DNA of 46,716 bases from an uncultured Flavonifractor sp. (lineage in GTDB: Bacteria; Bacillota; Clostridia; Oscillospirales; Oscillospiraceae). Under the pieces are notes generated by a model that saw only the letters and a list, made by a program, of their open reading frames with translations, was not told the DNA's origin and made no database searches. Positions 16,744 to 25,086 of the stretch are shown here, in pieces (positions within the stretch are counted from its first letter, which is position 1; each line of letters opens with the position of its first letter). The translations under genes were made by a program, and so were the position numbers. The stretch lies in assembly GCF_944383115.1 (NCBI RefSeq), contig NZ_CALWOJ010000009.1:1-46716 (forward strand). The letters are read 5' to 3'.

Positions 16744-17664
16744 ATGACAGAAACCGTATTACACACAAAGGGCCTGACCAAACGGTACGGTTCCCACACT
16801 GCGGTGGACCGGGCGGAACTGACGGTGGAGAAAGGCCAGATCTACGGCCTGGTGGGCCGCAACGGAGCGGGGAAGACCACCATCATCCGTATGGTGACCG
16901 GACAGACCATTCCTACGGCGGGAGAGATCTCCCTCTTTGGCGCTGCAGGTAAGGAGCTGATGAAGGTACGAGCCCGTACCGGGGTCATGGTGGAGACGCC
17001 CAGTTTCTACCCCTATCTCACTGCCCGGCAGAATTTGGAGTACTACCGCATTCAGCGGGGAATCCCCGGGAAGGGGACGGTGGATCAGGCCCTGGAAGAG
17101 GTGGACCTGGCGGATACCGGAAAGAAGACCTTCAAAAACTTCTCTCTGGGCATGAAGCAGCGGCTGGGCCTGGCTCTGGCGCTGATGAACCGGCCCGACT
17201 TCCTGCTGCTGGACGAGCCCATCAACGGCCTGGACCCGGAGGGCATTGTGGAGTTCCGCAACCTGCTGCTCAAGCTCAACCGGGAGCGGCAGACCACCAT
17301 CCTCATCTCCAGCCACATCCTGCCGGAGCTTGCCAACCTGGCCACCTGCTACGGCTTCATCGACAACGGAGTCATGCTGGAGCAGATCACCGCCCGGGCT
17401 CTGGAGGAAAAATGCCGGGCCTGTATTGAGATCCAGGTGGAGGACCCCTCCGCCGCCGCCCTGATACTGGAGCGGCAGCTGAGTACACGGGATTACGAGG
17501 TGCTGCCCGGCGGCGTGCTGCGGCTGTACAGCTTTCTGGACCAGCCCCAGACGGTGGCCCGGACGTTGGTGGAGGGGGGCGCGTCCCTGCGCTCCATTGA
17601 GAGCCGGGGGGCCAATCTGGAGGACTACTTCCTGTCCATGATCGGAGGTGTCCGCCATGCGTAA
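16744..17664 (+). CDS. ABC transporter ATP-binding protein, LanF/BcrA-like
   Basis: 306 residues. Walker A GRNGAGKTT (about 39-47), Q-loop region, signature FSLGMKQRLGLALAL, Walker B FLLLDEPINGLDPEG, switch His in ILISSHILPEL. The signature and the ELANLATCYGFIDNG segment after the switch region match the bacitracin/lantibiotic self-protection subfamily (BcrA, NisF, MutF). The C-terminal third (about 210-300) is the accessory domain of that group. AAAGG lies about 10 bases before the ATG. It overlaps the first permease gene. It would energise removal of peptide antibiotics from the membrane. Confidence 0.92.
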   Translation: MTETVLHTKGLTKRYGSHTAVDRAELTVEKGQIYGLVGRNGAGKTTIIRMVTGQTIPTAGEISLFGAAGKELMKVRARTGVMVETPSFYPYLTARQNLEYYRIQRGIPGKGTVDQALEEVDLADTGKKTFKNFSLGMKQRLGLALALMNRPDFLLLDEPINGLDPEGIVEFRNLLLKLNRERQTTILISSHILPELANLATCYGFIDNGVMLEQITARALEEKCRACIEIQVEDPSAAALILERQLSTRDYEVLPGGVLRLYSFLDQPQTVARTLVEGGASLRSIESRGANLEDYFLSMIGGVRHA

Positions 17665-18412
17665 CTATCTGGCTGCGGAATGTTATAAGGTAGTTCGGAG
17701 AAAGTATCTGTATATTGCTCTGTTTGTGGTTCTGGCCCTGGAAGGGCTGATGGTGTGGGGCTGTTGGTTTACCAGTTCCAACGGGAACCCTAACATGGAT
17801 TTCTATGCTGCCGTTACCACAATACCTCTGATGCTGAGCGTGGGACTGTACGCCACCATTCTGACCGGCGATCTGGCATTCTCCGAGCAGTACAAGCATA
17901 ATACGCTGAAAAACGAGGTGGCCTACGGTCTGCCAAGGGCGCGCATCTACCTGGGCAAGCTGTTGGTGGCCACTCTGGTAGCCCTGCTGGCTGCTGTGAT
18001 CATGGTGGGAGTATATATTGCCGGCTGCTGGATTCTGCTTCCCCATACCGGAATGGAACAGGCCGGCCTGGATCTGGTGTGGTTTGCCCTTGCGGGCGCC
18101 TTCCCGCTGTGGCTGGGCGGCCAGGCGGTAGCGATGGCCAGCTATTTTCTGGTGCGTAACACCACGGTGGCCGCCTTTGTGTCGGTGGGGCTGCTGGGCG
18201 TGCTGCCCGCAGTGTTCCAGGCCTGCGGCCTGCTCATCCATCCGATGTTTGAAATGATCCGCCAGTTTATGCCGGCAGTGATGCTGGAGATGCTGCCTAA
18301 CTACGCCTTCCAGTGGGACTATATAGGCCGGTGCTGGGTGGTGGGCCTGGCGGTATTGGCGGGGGCCACCCTGGTAGGCCTGGTGGCATTCCGGAACAAG
18401 GAGATCCGCTGA
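17657..18412 (+). CDS. ABC-2 permease, lantibiotic-protection type, first copy
   Basis: 251 residues from the ATG with GGAGG 8 bases upstream; the GTG nine bases earlier has no suitable spacing. It contains six membrane helices in the LanE/LanG pattern. The N-terminal block MRNYLAAECYKVVRRKYLYIALF has a basic cytoplasmic segment before helix one. The cytoplasmic loop reads KHNTLKNEVAYGLPRARIYLGKLL, a motif that recurs in the next gene (LSTLKNEVSFGLSRSRIYLGKLL). The two permeases are therefore paralogues and probably pair in the membrane. It overlaps the ATPase gene by 8 bases. Confidence 0.9.
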   Translation: MRNYLAAECYKVVRRKYLYIALFVVLALEGLMVWGCWFTSSNGNPNMDFYAAVTTIPLMLSVGLYATILTGDLAFSEQYKHNTLKNEVAYGLPRARIYLGKLLVATLVALLAAVIMVGVYIAGCWILLPHTGMEQAGLDLVWFALAGAFPLWLGGQAVAMASYFLVRNTTVAAFVSVGLLGVLPAVFQACGLLIHPMFEMIRQFMPAVMLEMLPNYAFQWDYIGRCWVVGLAVLAGATLVGLVAFRNKEIR

Positions 18413-18436
18413 CGCGGGGAGCCGGGAGGGAAGCGC

Positions 18437-19183
18437 ATGCTCAATTACATCAAGGCCGAGCTGTGGAAGGCCTTCCGGCACAAGGGCATTTATGGACTGA
18501 CCATTTTTCTGGGGCTGTGTACCGCCCTGTTCACCAGCTTGATGCTGGCTGCCGAGGATTTTGCCCAAATGGCCTCTGCCGCCACAACCACCATGCTGCT
18601 GGGCATGCTGGTAGCGCCGCTGCTTACCCAGACTGTGGACGGCGGGACGCTCAGCACCCTGAAAAATGAGGTATCCTTTGGTCTGAGCCGCAGCCGGATC
18701 TATCTTGGGAAGCTGCTGACCGGGTTGGCGCTGGGGCTTGGCCTGTGCCTGCTGTTGATGGGAAGCTATCTGGCCGTAGGCTGGGTTGCGCTTCCCCACA
18801 GTTCCCAGGAAACAGATATGGTTGCTCTGGGTGTTGTAGGTTTTTCCCTGCTGGGCGCCATTCCTCTGTGGTGCGGCGTATACGGGCTGTGCCACATGAT
18901 GGCTATGCTGCTGCGCAGTACAGGCGCCTGGATGGGAACTTACTACCTGCTCAGCTTTTTTGGCCAGCCCATTTTGGTATCGTTGGCCGCAATGGGTAGC
19001 GGCGGCCGCCTGAGCAGCTTTCTCCAGGCGGCGATCATGCCCATGTCCCTGCTGATGCCGGATTTTCTGTCCGGCTGGCTGACCTGGCAGTACCAGTTCT
19101 GGTGCTGGACTGTGGGTATGGGATGGCTGGCGGCTACTACGCTGCTGGGGCTGTTCTGGTTCCACAGACGGGAGATCAAATGA
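18437..19183 (+). CDS. ABC-2 permease, lantibiotic-protection type, second copy
   Basis: 248 residues, GGGAGGGAAGCGC ahead of the ATG. It has six predicted helices and shares the N-terminal MLNYIKAELWKAFRHKGIY segment and the TLKNEVSFGLSRSRIYLGKLL loop with the preceding permease. Together with it and the upstream ATPase it makes an FEG-type three-gene transporter. A terminator follows the stop codon, but the kinase gene beyond is on the same strand and may be reached by read-through. Confidence 0.9.
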   Translation: MLNYIKAELWKAFRHKGIYGLTIFLGLCTALFTSLMLAAEDFAQMASAATTTMLLGMLVAPLLTQTVDGGTLSTLKNEVSFGLSRSRIYLGKLLTGLALGLGLCLLLMGSYLAVGWVALPHSSQETDMVALGVVGFSLLGAIPLWCGVYGLCHMMAMLLRSTGAWMGTYYLLSFFGQPILVSLAAMGSGGRLSSFLQAAIMPMSLLMPDFLSGWLTWQYQFWCWTVGMGWLAATTLLGLFWFHRREIK

Positions 19184-19190
19184 AGTACGG

Positions 19191-19219
19191 AAAAGGGCGG
19201 CCCTGTCGGCCGCCCTTTT
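19191..19219 (+). terminator. Hairpin terminator between the transporter and the kinase gene
   Basis: AAAAGGGCGGCC (19191-19202) pairs with GGCCGCCCTTTT (19208-19219), loop CTGTC. Lying inside the presumed regulator-transporter-kinase unit, it probably lowers kinase expression relative to the transporter. Confidence 0.8.
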
Positions 19220-19241
19220 GGGCTGGAAAGGAGGAGGCGGC

Positions 19242-20141
19242 ATGTGGGTGATTTTGAGTATCCTGTTGGGCGCGCTTTGTATCGGATTGTTGGTCTGGAT
19301 ATGGACCCAGCGCCAGGCGCTGAAAGGCGCAGCCCGGCAGATGAAACAGCTGGAGGAGACGGACAGTACGGCCCGCCTTCGGCTGGCGGTACCCAACCGG
19401 CCGGCGGAGGAGCTGTTGGAACAGGTCAACCGGCTGCTGGAGCTGCGGCGGGAGGACCGGGCTCTCTGGCTGGACCGGGAACGCTCCCTCCGCCAGCAGA
19501 TCGCCAACGTATCCCACGATCTGCGGACGCCGCTGACCTCAATTTTGGGCTATCTCCAACTGATGGAGGACCCCAGTTTGCCGGAGCGGGAGCGTCAGGA
19601 ATACCTGAGTGTGGTGGAAAACCGGGCCCGCGCCCTTCAAAACCTGATCACCGGCTTTTACGACCTGTCCCGTCTGGAGGGGGGAGAATATCCTCTGGAA
19701 CGGGAGTCGGTCAACCTGTACACCAGCCTGTCCGGCTTGCTGGCGGCCTTTTACAACGATTTTACCGACCGGGGCTTCGACATGACGGTGGAACTGGAGG
19801 AAAATCTGCCGCCGGTATGGGCCGACAGCGGCGGGGTACTGCGGATCTTTACCAATCTGATCCGCAATGCCCTGGATCACGGTAGGGGCAAGATGACGGT
19901 CCGGCTTTACCGGGAGGGTGATCAGATCGTCAGCCTGTTTGCCAATGAGACGGATGAACTGGATTCCGAGGATCTGCCCCACATTTTTGATCGCTTTTTT
20001 ACCTCGGATAAAATGCGTACCGGGCGTAATACCGGTCTGGGCCTCGCCATCGTCAAGACACTGGCGGAGCAAATGAACTGTACTCTGACCGCCCAGCTTG
20101 AAGCAGGATTGTTTGCCATTCGGATACAGTGGCCCCTTTAG
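19242..20141 (+). CDS. Sensor histidine kinase with a single N-terminal membrane helix
   Basis: 299 residues from the ATG after AAAGGAGGAGGCGGC. One membrane helix (2-21) with almost no outside part, then a coiled linker (about 25-85). The H-box is NVSHDLRTPLTSILGY, His92. ATPase boxes follow: NLIRNALDHG (N), GLGLAIVKTL (G2). The lack of a sensory domain is typical of kinases that detect peptide antibiotics within the membrane or through their partner transporter. It probably phosphorylates the regulator at 15966-16652, from which it is separated by the three transporter genes. Confidence 0.9.
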   Translation: MWVILSILLGALCIGLLVWIWTQRQALKGAARQMKQLEETDSTARLRLAVPNRPAEELLEQVNRLLELRREDRALWLDRERSLRQQIANVSHDLRTPLTSILGYLQLMEDPSLPERERQEYLSVVENRARALQNLITGFYDLSRLEGGEYPLERESVNLYTSLSGLLAAFYNDFTDRGFDMTVELEENLPPVWADSGGVLRIFTNLIRNALDHGRGKMTVRLYREGDQIVSLFANETDELDSEDLPHIFDRFFTSDKMRTGRNTGLGLAIVKTLAEQMNCTLTAQLEAGLFAIRIQWPL

Positions 20142-20185
20142 AAGGCCGGCTATTTGGATGATCCGCCAAAGCCATTGATTGCTGC

Positions 20186-20214
20186 TTGACAAAGCAAAGG
20201 AAAGCTGATATCGT
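20186..20214 (+). promoter_or_regulatory. Predicted promoter of nfnAB
   Basis: -35 TTGACA (20186-20191), 17-base spacer, -10 TATCGT (20209-20214). Expected transcription start near 20221, exactly where the structured leader begins. Confidence 0.65.
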
Positions 20215-20220
20215 TTACCC

Positions 20221-20320
20221 GTATGACTGAAAGGCCGCAAACCATTGGGGCTGTAAGGTTTTCTAAACTGGGCAGTCATAAAATGGCTGGAGCGGCCGTG
20301 TAGGGGAACCGTGCCGCAGA
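20221..20320 (+). promoter_or_regulatory. Structured 5' leader of nfnAB, possible riboswitch of unknown class
   Basis: TATGACTG (20222-20229) pairs with CAGTCATA (20273-20280), enclosing a smaller stem AAACC (20239-20243) / GGTTT (20257-20261). A second hairpin is GCGGC (20292-20296) / GCCGC (20313-20317). GGCCGC at 20233-20238 can instead pair with GCGGCC at 20292-20297, so two folds exclude each other. The ribosome site GAGG follows about 20 bases later. I do not recognise a known riboswitch consensus. Confidence 0.45.
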
Positions 20321-20348
20321 TTGTTTTGAGAAGAAGAGGTAGAATACA

Positions 20349-21206
20349 ATGGTAAAGATCGTACGCAAGAAGGTACTCAACCCCAGTGTGACGCTGCTGG
20401 AGGTGGAGGCCCCCCTGATCGCCAAGAAGGCGCGGGCGGGACAGTTTATCATTCTGCGGCTGGATGAGCAGGGAGAGCGCATCCCCCTGACCATCGCCGA
20501 CTATGACCGGGAGAAGGGTACCATCACCATCATTTTCCAGAAGGTGGGCCTGACCACCGAGCTGCTGGCCGACCTGAACGAGGGCGACCACATCCAGGAT
20601 TTTGTAGGCCCCCTGGGCCTGCCCACCGAGCTGCCCGAGGGCGCCAAGCGCATCTGTGTGGTGGGCGGCGGCGTGGGCTGCGCCATTGCCTATCCCCAGG
20701 CCAAGACCTGCCATGCCGAGGGTATGGAGGTGGATGTCATCGCCGGTTTCCGTTCCAAGGATATTGTCATCCTGGAGGATGAGTTCAAGTCCGTCAGCGA
20801 CCACTGCTATATCATGACCGACGACGGTTCCTACGGCGAGCAGGGCTTCGTTACCGTCAAGCTGAAGGAGCTCATTGACTCCGGCATCCACTACGACGCC
20901 GTCATCGCCATCGGCCCCATCCCCATGATGAAGTTTGTGTCCAAGACCACCGAACCTTACGGCATCAAGACCATCGTCTCCCTGAACCCCATCATGATCG
21001 ACGGCACCGGCATGTGCGGCGGCTGCCGGGTCACTGTGGGCGGAAAGATGAAGTTTGCCTGTGTGGACGGCCCCGATTTCGACGGCCATGAGGTGGATTT
21101 TGACGAGCTGATGAACCGCAATGCGGTCTACCGCGCTCAGGAGGCGGAGGAGAAGGAACGCCACGCCTGCCGCATGGATCAGCTGGCCAAGGAAATGATC
21201 CAGTAA
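20349..21206 (+). CDS. nfnA: NADH-dependent ferredoxin:NADP+ oxidoreductase, small (alpha) subunit
   Basis: 285 residues: a ferredoxin-reductase-like FAD/NAD-binding subunit. The N-terminal FAD barrel contains AGQFIILRLDEQGERIPLTIAD. The NAD part opens with RICVVGGGVGCAIAYPQAK (about 98-117). The C-terminal [2Fe-2S] cysteines sit in GTGMCGGCRVTVGGKMKFACVDGP. With the next gene it forms the electron-bifurcating transhydrogenase that couples NADH, NADPH and ferredoxin in anaerobes. GAGG lies 9 bases before the ATG, and the next gene starts 16 bases after the stop. A PyrK-like or sulfide-dehydrogenase role is less likely given the partner. Confidence 0.93.
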   Translation: MVKIVRKKVLNPSVTLLEVEAPLIAKKARAGQFIILRLDEQGERIPLTIADYDREKGTITIIFQKVGLTTELLADLNEGDHIQDFVGPLGLPTELPEGAKRICVVGGGVGCAIAYPQAKTCHAEGMEVDVIAGFRSKDIVILEDEFKSVSDHCYIMTDDGSYGEQGFVTVKLKELIDSGIHYDAVIAIGPIPMMKFVSKTTEPYGIKTIVSLNPIMIDGTGMCGGCRVTVGGKMKFACVDGPDFDGHEVDFDELMNRNAVYRAQEAEEKERHACRMDQLAKEMIQ

Positions 21207-21221
21207 GGAGGGACTGATACA

Positions 21222-22619
21222 ATGCCGAATATGAGTTTGAAGAAGGTCCCCATGCCGGAGCAGGACCCCAACGTACGCAACCATAACTTCCAGGAAGTCT
21301 CTCTGGGCTACACCGCCGAAATGGCGATGGAGGAGGCCACCCGCTGCCTCAACTGCAAGCATAAGCCCTGCGTGGGCGGCTGCCCGGTGAATATCCGCAT
21401 CCCTGAGTTTATCGCCAAGGTGGCCGAGGGCGACTTCAAGGCCGCCTATGAGATCATCTCCGACACCAATGCCCTGCCCAGCGTCAGCGGCCGTGTCTGT
21501 CCCCAGGAGAGCCAGTGCGAGGCCCGCTGCGTCCGGGCCATCAAGGGCGAGCCTGTGGCCATCGGCCGGCTGGAACGTTTTGTGGCCGACTGGTACCGGG
21601 AGAATATCAACGCCATGCCTGAGAAGCCCCAGAGCAACGGTATCAAGGTGGCGGTGGTGGGTTCCGGCCCCGCCAGCCTGACCTGCGCCAGCGATCTGGC
21701 CAAGCTGGGCTATCAGGTTACCATGTTCGAGGCCTTCCATACTGCCGGCGGCGTGCTGGTGTACGGCATCCCCGAGTTCCGTCTGCCCAAGGCCATCGTG
21801 CAGAACGAAGTGGATAAGCTGTCCGCCCTGGGTGTGGATCTGGAGACCGATATGGTTATCGGCAAGACCTTCGACATCGACGAGATGTTTGAGGATGGCT
21901 ACGAGGCCGTGTTCATCGGCTCCGGCGCCGGCCTGCCCATGTTCATGGGCATCGAGGGCGAGACCCTGGCGGGTGTCTACTCCGCCAACGAGTACCTGAC
22001 CCGCATCAACCTGATGAAGGCCTACCGGGAGGGCTACGACACCCCCCTGAAGATCTCCGGCTCCGCTGCCATCATCGGTGGCGGCAACGTGGCCATGGAC
22101 GCTGCCCGCTGCGCCAAGCGCATGGGTGCAAAGCACGTCTATGTCCTCTACCGCCGGGACGAGGAGGAGATGCCCGCCCGTAAGGAGGAGGTCCACCACG
22201 CCAAGGAAGAGGGCATCGAGTTTATGCTGCTCACCAACCCTGTGCGGGTGCTGGACGACGGTACCGGTAAGGTGGGCGGCCTGGAGTGCGTCAAGATGCG
22301 CCTGACCGCCCCCGACGAGAGCGGCCGCCGTGCCCCCAAGGTGGTGGAGGGCTCCAACTTCGTGATGGATGTGGATACCGTGGTCATGAGCCTGGGCACC
22401 AGCCCCAACCCCCTGATCCGGTCCACCACCCCCGGACTGGAGACCAACAAGAAGGGTTGCCTCCAGGTTAACGAGGAGACCATGGAGACCAGCCGTGAGG
22501 GCGTGTACGCCGGCGGCGACGCCGTCACCGGCGCGGCTACCGTCATCCTGGCGATGGGCGCCGGCAAGAAGGCCGCCGCTTCCATGCACGAGTACCTGAC
22601 CCGTAAGCACAGCAAGTAA
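21222..22619 (+). CDS. nfnB: NADH-dependent ferredoxin:NADP+ oxidoreductase, large (beta) subunit
   Basis: 465 residues, AAGGAGGGACTG before the ATG. The N-terminal [4Fe-4S] region has CLNCKHKPCVGGCPVNIRI and CPQESQCEARC. FAD-binding GSGPASLTCASDLAKLGY follows near residue 146, and NADPH-binding IIGGGNVAMDAARCAKRMG near 285. The C-terminal FAD end is GVYAGGDAVTGAATVILAMGAG. It is homologous to the small chain of glutamate synthase (GltD), and genes of this type are often mislabelled gltA/gltD. Adjacency to the alpha subunit and the absence of a glutamate synthase large-subunit gene support NfnB. Confidence 0.93.
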   Translation: MPNMSLKKVPMPEQDPNVRNHNFQEVSLGYTAEMAMEEATRCLNCKHKPCVGGCPVNIRIPEFIAKVAEGDFKAAYEIISDTNALPSVSGRVCPQESQCEARCVRAIKGEPVAIGRLERFVADWYRENINAMPEKPQSNGIKVAVVGSGPASLTCASDLAKLGYQVTMFEAFHTAGGVLVYGIPEFRLPKAIVQNEVDKLSALGVDLETDMVIGKTFDIDEMFEDGYEAVFIGSGAGLPMFMGIEGETLAGVYSANEYLTRINLMKAYREGYDTPLKISGSAAIIGGGNVAMDAARCAKRMGAKHVYVLYRRDEEEMPARKEEVHHAKEEGIEFMLLTNPVRVLDDGTGKVGGLECVKMRLTAPDESGRRAPKVVEGSNFVMDVDTVVMSLGTSPNPLIRSTTPGLETNKKGCLQVNEETMETSREGVYAGGDAVTGAATVILAMGAGKKAAASMHEYLTRKHSK

Positions 22620-22626
22620 GTTCCGA

Positions 22627-22659
22627 GGGCCTCGCCGTACAGCGGCGGGGCCCCTTTGC
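22627..22659 (+). terminator. Rho-independent terminator after nfnB
   Basis: GGGCCTCGCCG (22627-22637) pairs with CGGCGGGGCCC (22643-22653), one G-U pair, loop TACAG, then TTTGCTTTT. Confidence 0.85.
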
Positions 22660-22770
22660 TTTTCTGGATTACTGAAAAGAAAGTGACTGTGCAAAAGGTG
22701 GGTATTGCGGCTGGGGCAGGGGAGAGGTACACTATACTCTGTATGAGACAGAGAAAAGGAGAGGATGGGA

Positions 22771-24108
22771 ATGCCCGCTCTTCAGAACAACCTGACCCAG
22801 GGCAGCGTCAGCCGTCAGCTGATCCGGTATGCCATGCCGCTGGTGGCCTCCAGTCTTTTGCAGGCCATTTACAGCATTACAGATATCATCATTGCCGGCC
22901 ACTTTATTGGAGACAATGGTATCTCCGCCATCAATACCTCCAGCGTCGTCATGAACATGCTGACGCAGCTGGCCATCGGCCTGACGGTGGGCGGCAATAT
23001 CCTGGTGGGCCGCTATTTTGGCAGCGGGGCGGAGGAGGACCGGAAGAAGGCGGCGGGCAATACCATGACCATTGGCATCGTCGTAGGCGTGCTTTTTACC
23101 GCCCTTGTGGCGGCGCTGTGCCGGCCCATTCTGGTGCTGCTGCGGGCTCCCGCTATGGAGGACAGTGTGGCCTATCTGGGGATCTGTGGAGCAGGCCTCT
23201 TCTTTATCTTTGGCTACAACGCGCTGTCAGCTGTCCTGCGTGGGGTGGGCAACTCCCGTATCCCGCTGTACTGCATCATTGTTTCGGTCAGCCTCAACGT
23301 CATTTTGGACATCCTGTTTGTGGCGGTATATGAGATGGGCGTGGCGGGCGCCGCCCTGGCCACGGTCATCGGGCAGGGCGTATCTTTCCTGACCGCACTT
23401 TTGTTCTGCCTGCGCCACCGGGTACACCTGGGCCTGCTGCCTCGTTATCTGGCCCCTGACCAGCAGGTCGTCGGTCGTACGCTGAAGCTGGGCTTGCCGG
23501 TGGCGCTCCAGTGGACCATTGCCAGCGTGTCCTGGTTGGTGGTACTGACCCTGATCAACAAGTACGATGTGGATGTGTCGGCGGCCAACGGCGTGTCCAA
23601 CAAGATCCGGGACTTCTGTCAGCTCTTTCTGTCCGCCCTCACCACCGGCGCGGGCACCATGTGCGCCCAGTGCCTGGGTGCCAAGCTGTATGACCGGGCG
23701 GAGCAGGTGATGAAGACCTGTATGAAGCTAGCCCTGGGTATGGCGGCGGTCATCATTGTCCTGGCCGAGGCGCTGGCCCCCTGGCTGGTGATGATATTTA
23801 CCCCCGACCCCGATGTACAGGCCTGGGCGGTCATCAACCTGCGCATTGAGATCGTGTGCCAGCTGTTCTACGCCGGGATGTTTACCTACAACACGTTGGC
23901 CACCGGTTCGGGACACACGGTATTTATCATGTGGAACTCCTTCCTCAACTGCATCGTGGTACGCCTTGTGCTGGCGGTGGTGCTGGAGCATTTCATGGGG
24001 ATCTACGGGGTCTATCTGGCCTGCGGCGTGGCGGTGTCCAGTTCGGTGCCGGTAGGCTGGTGGTTCTACCGTTCCAACCGTTGGAAGCAGCCCAAACATG
24101 TTCAGTAA
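22771..24108 (+). CDS. MATE-family efflux transporter
   Basis: 445 residues in twelve predicted helices, a drug/sodium or drug/proton antiporter of the DinF/NorM superfamily. Markers: an N-terminal LTQGSVSRQLIRYAMPLVASSLLQAIYSITDIIIAG block, repeated in the second half as LKLGLPVALQWTIASVSWLV; GRYFGSG; and AVLRGVGNSRIPL. Two ATGs lie 6 bases apart. I prefer the one at 22771 (9 bases from AAAGGAG) over 22765 (3 bases). It is a single-gene unit between two terminators. The substrate is not deducible. Confidence 0.92.
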   Translation: MPALQNNLTQGSVSRQLIRYAMPLVASSLLQAIYSITDIIIAGHFIGDNGISAINTSSVVMNMLTQLAIGLTVGGNILVGRYFGSGAEEDRKKAAGNTMTIGIVVGVLFTALVAALCRPILVLLRAPAMEDSVAYLGICGAGLFFIFGYNALSAVLRGVGNSRIPLYCIIVSVSLNVILDILFVAVYEMGVAGAALATVIGQGVSFLTALLFCLRHRVHLGLLPRYLAPDQQVVGRTLKLGLPVALQWTIASVSWLVVLTLINKYDVDVSAANGVSNKIRDFCQLFLSALTTGAGTMCAQCLGAKLYDRAEQVMKTCMKLALGMAAVIIVLAEALAPWLVMIFTPDPDVQAWAVINLRIEIVCQLFYAGMFTYNTLATGSGHTVFIMWNSFLNCIVVRLVLAVVLEHFMGIYGVYLACGVAVSSSVPVGWWFYRSNRWKQPKHVQ

Positions 24109-24114
24109 ACCAGA

Positions 24115-24144
24115 AAACGCGGGTGGTTACACCCGCGTTTTTTT
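24115..24144 (+). terminator. Rho-independent terminator after the first MATE gene
   Basis: AAACGCGGGTG (24115-24125) pairs with CACCCGCGTTT (24130-24140), loop GTTA, followed by a run of T. Confidence 0.92.
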
Positions 24145-24156
24145 ATAAACGGACGG

Positions 24157-24185
24157 TTGAAACGGACGAGTTTCTAAGGTATACT
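24157..24185 (+). promoter_or_regulatory. Predicted promoter of the transketolase operon
   Basis: -35 TTGAAA (24157-24162), 17-base spacer, -10 TATACT (24180-24185). Confidence 0.75.
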
Positions 24186-24237
24186 AAGGGCCAGAGAATC
24201 TTGGCCTTTAGGCCCACAGAATGGAAAGGTGAATTGA

Positions 24238-25083
24238 ATGGAACAGTCAAAGGTCCACGCGCTGGCCGTTATGGCTGCCCGCGCCCGTCTGTTGGCGTTG
24301 GACATGGTATACGGCGCTGCTTCCGGCCACATCGGCGGCTCTCTGTCCTCGATGGATATTGTTACGACCCTGTATGGCCATGTGATGCGGGTCGATCCTG
24401 CTCAGCCCCGCGACCCTGACCGGGATCGCTTTGTGCTGTCCAAGGGCCACTGCACCCCCGCCCTTTATCCCAACCTGGCGCTGAAGGGCTATTTCCCCGT
24501 GGAGGAACTGAAGCTGTTCCGTTCCATCAAGGGCGAGATGTCGGGCCACGCGGAGATGCGCCATGTCAAGGGCGTGGATATGTCTACCGGCTCTCTGGGC
24601 CAGGGAATCTCCGCCGCTGTGGGCATGGCCCTGGCGGGGAAGGCGGACAACAAGGATTACCGGGTGTACACCCTGTTGGGCGACGGTGAGATCGAAGAGG
24701 GCCAGGTGTGGGAGGCCGCCATGTCTGCGGCCAAGTTCCATTTGGACAACCTGTGCGCCATTGTGGACGTAAACGGTCTGCAAATCGACGGCCCTACGGC
24801 CCAGGTCATGCCCTCCGAACCTCTGGACAAGAAGTTTGAGGCCTTCAACTGGAATGTGATCCATGTGGACGGCCATGATTTCAACGCGCTGGGAGAGGCC
24901 TTTGAAGCCGCTGCCGCCTGCAAGGGCAAGTCCACCGTGCTGTTGGCCAAGACGGTCAAGGGCAAGGGCGTCTCCTTTATGGAGGGAGATTATGGCTGGC
25001 ACGGCAAGGCGCCCAACGCCGAGCAGTATGAGAAAGCCCATGCGGAGCTGGCCGCGACGCTGGCGGAACTGGAGGGGAAGTAA
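24238..25083 (+). CDS. Transketolase, N-terminal (thiamine diphosphate-binding) subunit
   Basis: 281 residues: the PP domain of a two-gene transketolase, which moves two-carbon units between sugar phosphates in the pentose phosphate pathway. Conserved elements: ASGHIGGSLSSMDIVTTLYG near residue 24, DRFVLSKGHCTPALY, TGSLGQGISAAVGMAL, and the thiamine/Mg motif LLGDGEIEEGQVWEAA (GDG through E-x-x-V-W). GAAAGGTGAATTGA precedes the ATG. The stop is 3 bases before the C-terminal subunit gene; together they equal one full-length enzyme. Confidence 0.94.
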   Translation: MEQSKVHALAVMAARARLLALDMVYGAASGHIGGSLSSMDIVTTLYGHVMRVDPAQPRDPDRDRFVLSKGHCTPALYPNLALKGYFPVEELKLFRSIKGEMSGHAEMRHVKGVDMSTGSLGQGISAAVGMALAGKADNKDYRVYTLLGDGEIEEGQVWEAAMSAAKFHLDNLCAIVDVNGLQIDGPTAQVMPSEPLDKKFEAFNWNVIHVDGHDFNALGEAFEAAAACKGKSTVLLAKTVKGKGVSFMEGDYGWHGKAPNAEQYEKAHAELAATLAELEGK

Positions 25084-25086
25084 GCC

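Noticed and set aside
17387..19507. Long minus-strand open frame opposite the permeases
   Set aside because: Shadow of the ABC permease genes: low-complexity Gln/His/Arg composition and no ribosome site.
19539..22694. Very long minus-strand open frame (over 1000 codons)
   Set aside because: Composition is His-, Gln- and Gly-rich as expected for the reverse complement of GC-rich genes, and it lies opposite the kinase, nfnA and nfnB. It has no family motif.
22681..22770. Promoter for the first MATE gene
   Set aside because: TATACT at 22733-22738 is a reasonable -10, but the only TTG-like -35 is about 22 bases away, which is too far to call.
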